A program made the translations under genes and the position numbers. A model generated the notes under the pieces. The model had not been told where the DNA came from. It ran no database searches and saw nothing but the letters and a program-made list of their open reading frames with translations. DNA of 64,000 nt from Pedobacter sp. D749 (GTDB lineage: Bacteria; Bacteroidota; Bacteroidia; Sphingobacteriales; Sphingobacteriaceae). The stretch lies in contig NZ_CP079218.1 of assembly GCF_019317285.1 (NCBI RefSeq), forward strand, positions 496,001-560,000, given 5' to 3'. This document shows, piece after piece, positions 9,018 through 16,638 of this stretch. Each line of letters begins with the position of its first letter. The stretch's first letter is position 1.

Positions 9018-9636
9018 GGTAAACGCTTTGGCACATGTTTATGATAAGGGGAGACGCTTAAAATTTCCATCTTGGGAAATTGCCGATATGGAACAATGGC
9101 TTCTACTGGGTGCATCAGGAAGTGGCAAAAGCACACTTCTTAATATTATTTCAGGTCTTTTAAAGCCAAGCCAGGGTGGAGTTTTAATTAACGGAACCGA
9201 TTTGTATACTTTGCCTGCACGGGAACAGGATAGATTTAGGGGAAGGCATATTGGCATCGTTTTTCAAAGGCCGCATCTTATTCGTTCTCTTAATGTGCTC
9301 GATAACCTGGAACTTGCTGCGGTAATGGCTGGTTTGCCAATAGATTATGAACGAAACCTTTCGCTTTTAGCTGATCTGGATATTGCTGAGCTGGCTAAAA
9401 ATTATCCTGATGAATTAAGTCAGGGTCAGTTGCAAAGGGTTTCGGTGGCACGTGCATTGGTAAACAGGCCCGATCTGTTGATTGCAGATGAACCTACCTC
9501 TAGCTTAGATGATGAAAACGCCAGTCAGGTAATTCAGATGCTGACTACCCAGGCCAAAGATAACGGTGCTGCACTGATTATTGCCACGCATGACGGGAGG
9601 GTTAAAAACCATATTACTAAAACCTATCTACTCTAA
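9010..9636 (+). CDS. ABC transporter ATP-binding protein (LolD/MacB type)
   Basis: A 208-residue ATPase with Walker A GASGSGKST, signature LSQGQLQRVS, Walker B LLIADEP and a switch His in ATHDG. Its size fits the LolD/MacB group, whose members drive mechanotransmission rather than classic import. Its stop codon overlaps the start of the permease gene by one base, so the two surely work as a pair. The context (MerC, DUF3299-like proteins, Zur-like regulator) points to a metal-linked envelope function rather than lipoprotein sorting. Confidence 0.93.
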   Translation: MIEVNALAHVYDKGRRLKFPSWEIADMEQWLLLGASGSGKSTLLNIISGLLKPSQGGVLINGTDLYTLPAREQDRFRGRHIGIVFQRPHLIRSLNVLDNLELAAVMAGLPIDYERNLSLLADLDIAELAKNYPDELSQGQLQRVSVARALVNRPDLLIADEPTSSLDDENASQVIQMLTTQAKDNGAALIIATHDGRVKNHITKTYLL

Positions 9637-10850
9637 TGAATATTTTTAAAATCAGTAGCAAGAACCTCATCAGGAATAAACTCACAACAGTTTTGAATAT
9701 TATTTTAGTTGCCTTTGGTGTGGGTATTCTGTCTATTCTCTTTTTGGCTTCAACACAGATTAACAATAAACTGGAGAAAAATGCGAAAGATATAGACCTG
9801 GTTGTAGGAGCAAAAGGAAGTCCGTTACAATTGATATTAAGCAGTGTTTACCATATTGATTATCCAACAGGAAATATCCCGGCCAAAGATGCCTACAAAC
9901 TGATGCATAACCCGATGGTTAAAAGGGCAGTTCCATTGGCGTTGGGAGATAATTATAATGGTTACCGGATTGTTGGTACAGATAGTACTTTCTCCAATCT
10001 TTATGGTTTATCTATCCAAAAGGGCAGTTTTTGGCAAAAAGATTTAGAAGTAACCCTGGGTAGCACTGTTGCCATAACATCGGGGCTTAAAATTGGTGAT
10101 TCTTTTTTCGGTGCACATGGTTTAACCGGTAACGGAGATATTCATAAACAACACGCTTACCAGGTAAAGGGGATTTTAAAACCGCAGGGGAATATAACCG
10201 ATAACCTGATCCTCACTAATATTGGCAGTGTGTATAAAATGCATGAAGAGAAGCATGCTGAAGGCCATAGGCATACCGCCGCAGAAGAAGCCAAAGAAAT
10301 TAATGATAAGCAGATTACAGCCTTGCTGATTCAGTATAAATCGCCAATGTCGGTTATCCTTTTTCCGCGGATGGTTAACCAAAGCACCAATATGCAGGCC
10401 GCCTCTCCGGCGATGGAAAGTGCAAGACTATTTTCGCTCATTGGCGTTGGCATTGATACCCTGCAATGGTTTGCCATATTTATTATGGGAATCGCAGCGC
10501 TGAGTATTTTTATTAGCCTTTATAATGCGATGAAAGAACGGAAATACGATCTGGCTATTATGCGTTGCCTGGGTGCATCAAAATCGAAACTATTTTTCCT
10601 GGTTATGTTTGAAGGCGTTTTGGTTACGTTTATCGGTGCCTGTTTGGGATTACTGATCGGGCATGCTGCCCTCGAGTTAATCGGGAGCTACCAGGAATCT
10701 TCGCAGGCAAAATTAACGGGGCTTACTGCAGTTCCGCAAGAGATCTATTTAATCTTGATCGGGCTGGTTATAGGTACTTTGGCTTCGCTTATTCCTGCTA
10801 TGCAGATTTACAAAGTTGATATTGCTCAAACCTTAACCAAAGACAGATAA
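9636..10850 (+). CDS. FtsX/MacB-type ABC permease with His-rich periplasmic loop
   Basis: The 404-residue protein has one N-terminal membrane helix (about residues 19-40), a periplasmic domain, and three C-terminal helices (about 278-300, 325-350, 370-393) ending in an FtsX-like fold. This is the MacB/LolC topology. The periplasmic domain contains H203, H207, H211 and H213 in HEEKHAEGHRH, a likely metal-binding or sensing patch. Translation is coupled to the ATPase. Permease/ATPase pairs of this kind occur next to DUF3299 proteins in zinc-regulated loci of other bacteria (recalled family knowledge). The substrate is unknown. Confidence 0.9.
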   Translation: MNIFKISSKNLIRNKLTTVLNIILVAFGVGILSILFLASTQINNKLEKNAKDIDLVVGAKGSPLQLILSSVYHIDYPTGNIPAKDAYKLMHNPMVKRAVPLALGDNYNGYRIVGTDSTFSNLYGLSIQKGSFWQKDLEVTLGSTVAITSGLKIGDSFFGAHGLTGNGDIHKQHAYQVKGILKPQGNITDNLILTNIGSVYKMHEEKHAEGHRHTAAEEAKEINDKQITALLIQYKSPMSVILFPRMVNQSTNMQAASPAMESARLFSLIGVGIDTLQWFAIFIMGIAALSIFISLYNAMKERKYDLAIMRCLGASKSKLFFLVMFEGVLVTFIGACLGLLIGHAALELIGSYQESSQAKLTGLTAVPQEIYLILIGLVIGTLASLIPAMQIYKVDIAQTLTKDR

Positions 10851-10867
10851 ACTCAAATGTTTATGCA

Positions 10868-11305
10868 ATGAAGAAATTGATTTTATTGGTTGTTTCTTGT
10901 TTAGTTATCCACGTAGTAGCGGCGCAGGTTAAGGTACATACCGACATGCGCACGCCTACCTGGAACCTGATCGGTTTAAGGTACGATGCCGAAATTGCGC
11001 CAAAGAAATGGGGAAGCGTTTTTCCACCGGCATTAAAGGCATTACACAATAAGGTTATTGAGCTGCCCGGTTACATCATTCCCACCAAAGTAGGATCGAA
11101 ATTTAGCGAATTTATGTTCTCCATTGTGCCCATTGCCTCCTGTCCGTATTGCGGCTCGGGCGATATTCCATCAATGGTGCAGGTAAAAATGACGACGGCT
11201 ATTCCCATTACCGAAAAACCAATCAAACTTAAAGGGGTATTTATCATTAACGATTCGGGCGATGACCGGAGCGAATTTTTTCTTTTAAATGCAAAACAGT
11301 TATGA
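10868..11305 (+). CDS. DUF3299-like secreted protein, paralogue 1
   Basis: A 145-residue protein with a signal peptide ending VVAAQ. The body has the DUF3299 pattern: TPTWNLIGL, then IELPGYIIP, then a Cys pair in SCPYCGSGDIP, and a C-terminal strand LKGVFIINDSGDD. The CxxC pair suggests metal binding. It is about 60% similar by eye to the next gene and less so to the third, which implies tandem duplication. It starts 17 bases after the permease and overlaps the next gene by four bases. DUF3299 proteins are uncharacterised but are often found with zinc-regulated genes. Confidence 0.82.
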   Translation: MKKLILLVVSCLVIHVVAAQVKVHTDMRTPTWNLIGLRYDAEIAPKKWGSVFPPALKALHNKVIELPGYIIPTKVGSKFSEFMFSIVPIASCPYCGSGDIPSMVQVKMTTAIPITEKPIKLKGVFIINDSGDDRSEFFLLNAKQL

Positions 11306-11739
11306 TGAAAAAATATATAACGGTTTTATTGATATTGATCTCTTTTACGGCTGTTGCGCAGGTAAATGTACATACCGATATGCGCACGCCCACCTGGAAC
11401 CTTATCGGTTTAAAATATGATAAACAGGTAAAGCCCCTGGTTTGGCAGGCTGTTTTTCCTCCCGCTTTAAAGGCCATCCATAATAAAGTAATTGAACTTC
11501 CTGGCTTTATTATTCCCATAAAAGTTGGCAATAGCTTCAGCGAGTTTATGTTTTCTATCGTACCTGTTGCCTCCTGCCCGTATTGTGGTACAGGCGATAT
11601 CCCTTCAATGATAGAAGTGAAGACTTTAAAACCCATTAACTGGACAGAAGAGCCCATTACCCTTCGGGGGAAATTTATAATTAACGATTCTGGCGACAGC
11701 CGGTCTACCTTTTTTCTACTAGATGCTGTAAAACAATGA
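11302..11739 (+). CDS. DUF3299-like secreted protein, paralogue 2
   Basis: A 145-residue near twin of the preceding protein. It has a signal peptide ending AVAQ, DMRTPTWNLIGLKYD, IELPGFIIP, and the Cys pair in SCPYCGTGDIP. Two consecutive ATGs (11302, 11305) are possible starts, and both overlap or abut the stop of paralogue 1. The C-terminus ends FLLDAVKQ, and four bases overlap the third paralogue, so all three are translationally coupled. Function is unknown; a periplasmic metal-handling role is inferred from the Cys pair and operon. Confidence 0.82.
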   Translation: MMKKYITVLLILISFTAVAQVNVHTDMRTPTWNLIGLKYDKQVKPLVWQAVFPPALKAIHNKVIELPGFIIPIKVGNSFSEFMFSIVPVASCPYCGTGDIPSMIEVKTLKPINWTEEPITLRGKFIINDSGDSRSTFFLLDAVKQ

Positions 11740-12185
11740 GACATTTATATGCCATTTTTATTCTGTTTTCGGTATGTACAGCCAATGCGCAAATGCAAAA
11801 ACATAGTCCAAAAGATCAGTTACGCTCTTTAAACTGGGATGTAATCGGCTCTGTGAAATTTGAACTTACCGAAAAGAACGAACTTTTGCCCCTGTTTACA
11901 GAATCAATCAGGCGTTTTGAAAATAGGGAATTTGATTTAACAGGTTACCTGATTCCTATAAAAAGCGGACAGAAACAGCAGACATTTCTTTTGGCCACTT
12001 TGCCTATTAATCAATGTTATTTTTGTGGACAAAACGGCATTCCGGTAATGATTATGATAGAGATGGCAACTGCGGTACCTTATAGTGAAAAACCCATTCA
12101 CGTACAGGGAATTTTAAGATTAGAAGAAAAAGATGCGAGTTACAAGCCACCAATAACTATCAAAAATGCCAAACTCATTAATTAA
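11736..12185 (+). CDS. DUF3299-like secreted protein, paralogue 3 (divergent)
   Basis: A 149-residue protein with a signal peptide ending TANAQ. It keeps the family frame (LRSLNWDVIG, FDLTGYLIPIKSG, QCYFCGQNGIPVM, then VQGILRLEE) but is clearly more diverged than the first two. The Cys pair is retained as CYFC. It precedes the Fur-family gene by 20 bases. It is the oldest branch of the local triplication or was recruited separately. Confidence 0.78.
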   Translation: MRHLYAIFILFSVCTANAQMQKHSPKDQLRSLNWDVIGSVKFELTEKNELLPLFTESIRRFENREFDLTGYLIPIKSGQKQQTFLLATLPINQCYFCGQNGIPVMIMIEMATAVPYSEKPIHVQGILRLEEKDASYKPPITIKNAKLIN

Positions 12186-12205
12186 TTGCTTATTTTTGTA
12201 TTGCT

Positions 12206-12643
12206 ATGGAAGATAATACTTCGCGTTTTGAAAAACTTTTGGTAAAGAATGGACTAAAAAGAACAGCCCCGCGTTTACAGGTGCTGGAAATTTTGAGTGG
12301 GAGAGATTCTGCAACATCACAGCCTTATTTAGAGCAGGTGATGGGAAAAGATGCAGACCGTGTTACCTTATACCGCGTTTTGCAGGCTTTTGAAGAAAAA
12401 GGGATTATCCACAAAGTTTTAGATCAACAGGGAACCGCCAATTATGCCATCTGTTCTGATGGCTGCAGTGCGCACGAGCATCATGATGAACATGTGCATT
12501 TTAACTGCGATAACTGCCACAAAATTTACTGTTTGGATACGGTTAAAATTCCGGCATTAAAAGTTCCGGCAGGGTTTAAAGTAGATCGCCTTAATCTAAT
12601 TGCTACGGGTTTATGCGCCAGTTGTTCGGATAAGGTAAATTAA
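12206..12643 (+). CDS. Fur-family transcriptional regulator, Zur-like
   Basis: A 145-residue protein. The N-terminal winged helix has RVTLYRVLQAFEEKGII (recognition helix about residues 52-68). The C-terminal part is rich in metal ligands: C83, C87, then HEHHDEHVHF (H90-H98), CDNC (C101/C104), C109 and CASC (C137/C140). The two CxxC pairs form the structural zinc site of Fur proteins, and the dense His/Cys region fits a zinc sensor. It is the last gene of the operon that starts with MerC, so it probably represses the operon through the TGCAA-N5-TTGCA sites (inference). It ends three bases from the convergent LuxE-like gene. Confidence 0.88.
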   Translation: MEDNTSRFEKLLVKNGLKRTAPRLQVLEILSGRDSATSQPYLEQVMGKDADRVTLYRVLQAFEEKGIIHKVLDQQGTANYAICSDGCSAHEHHDEHVHFNCDNCHKIYCLDTVKIPALKVPAGFKVDRLNLIATGLCASCSDKVN

Positions 12644-12646
12644 GAA

Positions 12647-13645
12647 TTACTGTACTAAAAGATTACATCCCCTGATATCGGCATTGTCAAACCGGCCCAG
12701 TACTTCAAAACTTTGATCAGGATTGATCCTGCCCAGATCCTGTGTGGCAATAAATGAGCAAGAATTGAGATTAGCCAGATCGATTACATTAATGCCACCA
12801 GTTCTGCCATTTTTAATTAAACTCAAAGGATCATTGGTATCGCGAATCAAAACCTGCATCCAGTCAGGACAGTTGAAAATACCTTCGCCCAAAGAATAAG
12901 CCTGAGAAAGGAGCTCGGTCATTCCATATTCGCTATGGATAGCTTTTACGCCAAATCCTTTAGTTAACTGTTCATGAAGCTCCTCGCGCACCATTTCTTT
13001 ACGTTTCCCTTTCATTCCTCCGGTTTCCATTACAATAAGTTCAGGAAAATCGATATCGAAATTTTCAATAAAATCAAGCAAGGCATAAGTAACACCAATT
13101 AAAACGGTTTTCTGTTTTTTTGATTTAAGATCCATGAGGGTTTTTAGCAATTCATCATGGTTGTATAAAAAGTAATCACTTTGTGGATGTCTGCTTTTTT
13201 CAATCAGATCGTTCACCATGTAGATCAAAGATGAACCAGAACGTTGTTGGTAGGATGGGAGAAGCGCTAAAAAGCAATATTCGGTAACATCTCCATAAAA
13301 CTCCGTAAAAGCCTGCAGATAGCTTTGTTCGTATAGTTTTACATTGGTTACGTGGTGGCTGCTTTGCACCATACCCGTTGTACCAGAACTGCTAAAGGTA
13401 ATTTCTACAGGGTCATTACTACTCAGGATAGAATGGCTTTTAAAAAAACTGATGGGTAAAAATGGGATCTGTGCAATTTCGGTTACCGCATCGGCATCTA
13501 TACCCAGGTGAAAGATATATTCGCGGTAAACATTGCAATTTTGCGCCTGTAGCTTAAAAATGTTTAAGGCAAGGGCGTTAAATGTATCTTTATCTTTTAC
13601 AGAAAATATGTCGTTAGCTGTTAAATTCACAACGCAAAAGTACAA
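12647..13645 (-). CDS. LuxE-like acyl-protein synthetase
   Basis: About 330 residues with an adenylate-forming motif FSSSGTTG (about residues 87-94) and the aromatic HSEYGMTELLSQAY motif of LuxE. A Cys lies six residues from the C-terminus (C327 in RGCN); in LuxE a near-terminal Cys carries the acyl group. It should activate a carboxylic acid as an acyl-AMP and transfer it to that Cys. No LuxC/LuxD partner is nearby. It is the last gene of an operon with a small membrane protein and a penicillin-acylase-type hydrolase. Two starts are possible, TTG at 13645 and GTG at 13630; no early ATG exists. Confidence 0.82.
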   Translation of the reverse strand: MYFCVVNLTANDIFSVKDKDTFNALALNIFKLQAQNCNVYREYIFHLGIDADAVTEIAQIPFLPISFFKSHSILSSNDPVEITFSSSGTTGMVQSSHHVTNVKLYEQSYLQAFTEFYGDVTEYCFLALLPSYQQRSGSSLIYMVNDLIEKSRHPQSDYFLYNHDELLKTLMDLKSKKQKTVLIGVTYALLDFIENFDIDFPELIVMETGGMKGKRKEMVREELHEQLTKGFGVKAIHSEYGMTELLSQAYSLGEGIFNCPDWMQVLIRDTNDPLSLIKNGRTGGINVIDLANLNSCSFIATQDLGRINPDQSFEVLGRFDNADIRGCNLLVQ

Positions 13646-13649
13646 AGCA

Positions 13650-14009
13650 TTATGCTATTTTCTCGTCAGTTTTTTTAGCCAGCATAGCCATTCGAAACTG
13701 ATAGCCACAATAACCGCTAATTCCGGCTACTAAACCACTTAATATGCCGGTAACCAATAATAATGCCCACCACAATTTAATACCCGTCATTACCGCTACA
13801 CGGCCAGCGAGTACATTATCGTTAGGCAGGCTTTTGAATAAGGCATAACCGATCCAAAGTAAGAAAATAGCAAAGAAGGACTGCCAGAAGGCTATTTTTC
13901 CTGTTTTGCCGATAATGCCACAAGTGGCAAAAGATATGACGATGATAATCCACCAGGGGGCAATCATTTGTAGAAGGAAACAGATTATTAATATAACAAT
14001 GAAAACCAT
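13650..14009 (-). CDS. Small integral membrane protein, unknown
   Basis: 119 residues with about four hydrophobic segments (residues 1-30 in two parts, 40-60, 76-100) and a short charged C-terminus KKTDEKIA. No domain is recognised. The gene lies six bases after the penicillin-acylase gene and four bases before the TTG of the LuxE-like gene, so it belongs to that operon. It may anchor or assist the other two products, but nothing in the sequence shows how. Confidence 0.7.
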   Translation of the reverse strand: MVFIVILIICFLLQMIAPWWIIIVISFATCGIIGKTGKIAFWQSFFAIFLLWIGYALFKSLPNDNVLAGRVAVMTGIKLWWALLLVTGILSGLVAGISGYCGYQFRMAMLAKKTDEKIA

Positions 14010-14015
14010 TTTAGC

Positions 14016-16445
14016 CTATTTAGAAATTTTTAAACGAGAAATAACCGTGCCCGATTGATCATCAGGACTTTGCATATAAAACAGATCGTACAATTTACCA
14101 TTTGCCCAGGTATCGATCATATTATCATAAAATTTGCTTCCAGGATTACCCGATTGTCCGCCTGGATAAACACCATGCCCTTTTGGCGTTTTACCCAGTT
14201 CAATTACCATCCGCCATGAAGGCCCATTGGTTTCGTTCAAAGCATTAATAGTGCCTTTGTTGCCACCAATCTGTAAAACCTTCGAGCCGAACCCAGGTAT
14301 TTTGGCCAGGTGTGGTACATTGGTCTGTTTTACATTTGCCCAATCCCAATCTTTATTTATTGGCCCAAAGCGCCTCTCCAAACTGTCGCAGCTATATTTA
14401 AAAGCTTCGTTAACCAGATCAGATAATGTTTCTTTTTTGCTGGTATTGATATTATCATACCAGGTTGCATTGGGTTCTTTCAAAATCATCTCTACCGTAC
14501 GGTCTCTTGAGGGGTAACGCATCGGAATGCCTTTCACTTCAAATTCATCTGCCCAGATATCATACGATAAGCGTTTGGTCCATATTTCGAATACACTGGC
14601 TGCAATTTCGTGTGCATCATAACGTTTGTTCCATTTTTTCAGGTAAGCCAATGCTTCTTTTTGTGTGGCATTTAACTGTTCATTGTTCAGTAAAGGCAAT
14701 AATGCAGGCACCAGGTTTTGCGCCACAATACTATAGTTGTCGGTCTGCATCAGGCGGATACTGTCTAAAGTAGCTTTATTCATCGCTGATAAACGGTCGT
14801 TGATGCGCTTGCCCCGCTCGTATGGTGCAAATTCCCAGTTAATGTAATATGGATAAGTGGGATCGGTAGAAGACTGGTTGGCTGAACTCACAAAACCGCG
14901 TGGCGGATTTTTAACCGTTGGATTCTGTGCATTTGGGATCCATCCCTGCCAATCGTACGCAGGGTCTGTTCCATCCAGTATAAATTTGCCCTGATCTTTC
15001 CATTTTAAAGGAAATTTTCCATTTGGCGTAATGGCAATATCATTATCTATACTGGCAAAAACGAAGTTCTGAGCTGGTGCCGTATAAAAAGTTAAAGCCT
15101 TGCAGTAGTCGTTATAGTTTTTGCCGCGGTTGAGGTAATAAAAAGTCATGAGTTCATTCGATTCATCATGCGCTATCCACCTCAATGCATCGCCAACAGG
15201 TACGTTATCGGCCCTACCGTATTTTGGTTTCTGGAAATATACCACTGGCCCATGATGGGTGTAGTAAACAGTATCGATTTCATCTTTCCCGCCGCGGATT
15301 TTAATGGTCTCCAGTCTTTTGGTTGTGGCTTTCCATTTATTGTTATACCAATACTCATTGTGGCTCGAATCCTTAAACTTGATCTGATAGAAATCAAGCA
15401 CATCAGCAGCAACATTGGTTACACCCCAGGCTATTTTCTGGTTAAAGCCAATAATTACGCCAGGGGCACCAGGTAAAGAAACACCATAAGTATTTACGCC
15501 AGGTGCATGTAGCTGAATCTGGTACCAGATTGATGGAAGTGTTAAATCTAAATGGGGATCGTTGGCTAAGATGGGATATCCTGATGCAGTTTTAGTGCCA
15601 GATAATGCCCAGTTATTACTGCCAATACCTTCTACTTTTTCAGTTGTTTTAACCTCACCGGTTTGAGCCTGAGTGAAGCTTTCAGGCGTTTTAGGGATTG
15701 GTAATGGAGAGAAATTCCATTTTGTGCCCACAGGTATAATCGGGTCTTCGCGGAAAGGGTAATCCGGAAAAAGATTTTTCGTCACTTCCGGGCCGAATTT
15801 TTTCAAGATATTGGTCATGTAAAATTCATCAGAACCCATGGCTAACACTGCCGACATCTGTTTTAACAGTAAAGCACATTTTACAGGAGTCCAGTTTTCG
15901 GGTTTAAAATCGAGTATCTTATATTCTAAGGGATAATTGGCTTTAGAGAGTGTTTTGATGTAAGCATTAATCCCTTCGGTATAAGCCAGGATCATTTCTT
16001 TTGCTTTGGGATCCGCCATCATACCTTTTAACGAGTTTTCTGCGCCATAAACCATGCCCATCCGGCGTTGATACCGGTCTACCTCTATCGCTTTGTCGCC
16101 CACAACTTCACTAATTCTCCCCGCGGCAAAACGGGTCTGGAAATCCATTTGCCAAAGGCGGTGCATGGCGGTTACATAACCTTGTGCCAGATACAGATCG
16201 TGATCATTCTGCGCAAAAATATGTGGAATCATGCGGTCGTCAAAAACGATTTCGATTTTATCTATGGCACCTTTAATCTTCGCTTTATGGTTAAACATAA
16301 AATGATTATTCTCTGCATTTTGCCAGAAACCCATAAAAGGATTTAGAAATTTTAACAATGGAGGCGTACTGCCTAATTTGGTATTAAATAAAAAACCTAA
16401 TGCTATCGGAATGACGATGCAGAAAATGGCTTTAATTTTATTCAT
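14016..16445 (-). CDS. Penicillin acylase family protein (Ntn hydrolase)
   Basis: An 809-residue precursor. An N-terminal hydrophobic segment fits export to the periplasm. The alpha-chain-like region (about residues 55-240) is followed by a linker and the conserved GSNNW, where autocatalytic cleavage before Ser276 would free the nucleophile of the beta chain. ANDPHLDLTLPS and GVIIGFNQKIAWGVTN are further family motifs. Such enzymes hydrolyse amides of hydrophobic acyl groups, including penicillins, N-acyl homoserine lactones and acyl amino acids. The substrate here is unknown. It heads an operon with a small membrane protein and a LuxE-like acyl-activating enzyme, which suggests acyl-amide turnover (inference). 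Confidence 0.92.
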   Translation of the reverse strand: MNKIKAIFCIVIPIALGFLFNTKLGSTPPLLKFLNPFMGFWQNAENNHFMFNHKAKIKGAIDKIEIVFDDRMIPHIFAQNDHDLYLAQGYVTAMHRLWQMDFQTRFAAGRISEVVGDKAIEVDRYQRRMGMVYGAENSLKGMMADPKAKEMILAYTEGINAYIKTLSKANYPLEYKILDFKPENWTPVKCALLLKQMSAVLAMGSDEFYMTNILKKFGPEVTKNLFPDYPFREDPIIPVGTKWNFSPLPIPKTPESFTQAQTGEVKTTEKVEGIGSNNWALSGTKTASGYPILANDPHLDLTLPSIWYQIQLHAPGVNTYGVSLPGAPGVIIGFNQKIAWGVTNVAADVLDFYQIKFKDSSHNEYWYNNKWKATTKRLETIKIRGGKDEIDTVYYTHHGPVVYFQKPKYGRADNVPVGDALRWIAHDESNELMTFYYLNRGKNYNDYCKALTFYTAPAQNFVFASIDNDIAITPNGKFPLKWKDQGKFILDGTDPAYDWQGWIPNAQNPTVKNPPRGFVSSANQSSTDPTYPYYINWEFAPYERGKRINDRLSAMNKATLDSIRLMQTDNYSIVAQNLVPALLPLLNNEQLNATQKEALAYLKKWNKRYDAHEIAASVFEIWTKRLSYDIWADEFEVKGIPMRYPSRDRTVEMILKEPNATWYDNINTSKKETLSDLVNEAFKYSCDSLERRFGPINKDWDWANVKQTNVPHLAKIPGFGSKVLQIGGNKGTINALNETNGPSWRMVIELGKTPKGHGVYPGGQSGNPGSKFYDNMIDTWANGKLYDLFYMQSPDDQSGTVISRLKISK

Positions 16446-16638
16446 AATGGCTAGCTAACAAGTCTTTTGCTAAGATAGGGCAAAATGACGGTTTATGTTT
16501 ACTGCAAAATACAACAAACTGTATATCAATCAAAATTATAATTGAATTGAGATTATTATGCTAACATAATTTGTTTAATTCAAAAAAAGAATTTAAGTTT
16601 ATATAACTAATAATACAAATAACCAAATTAAATCGCGT

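Noticed and set aside
9010-10850. Lipoprotein-sorting LolCDE transporter
   Set aside because: The ATPase and permease fold would fit, but the operon is metal-themed, the permease has a His-rich loop and no LolE-like second permease is present.
8454-12643. Mercury-resistance operon
   Set aside because: MerC is the only mer-like gene; there is no MerA, MerP, MerT or MerR.
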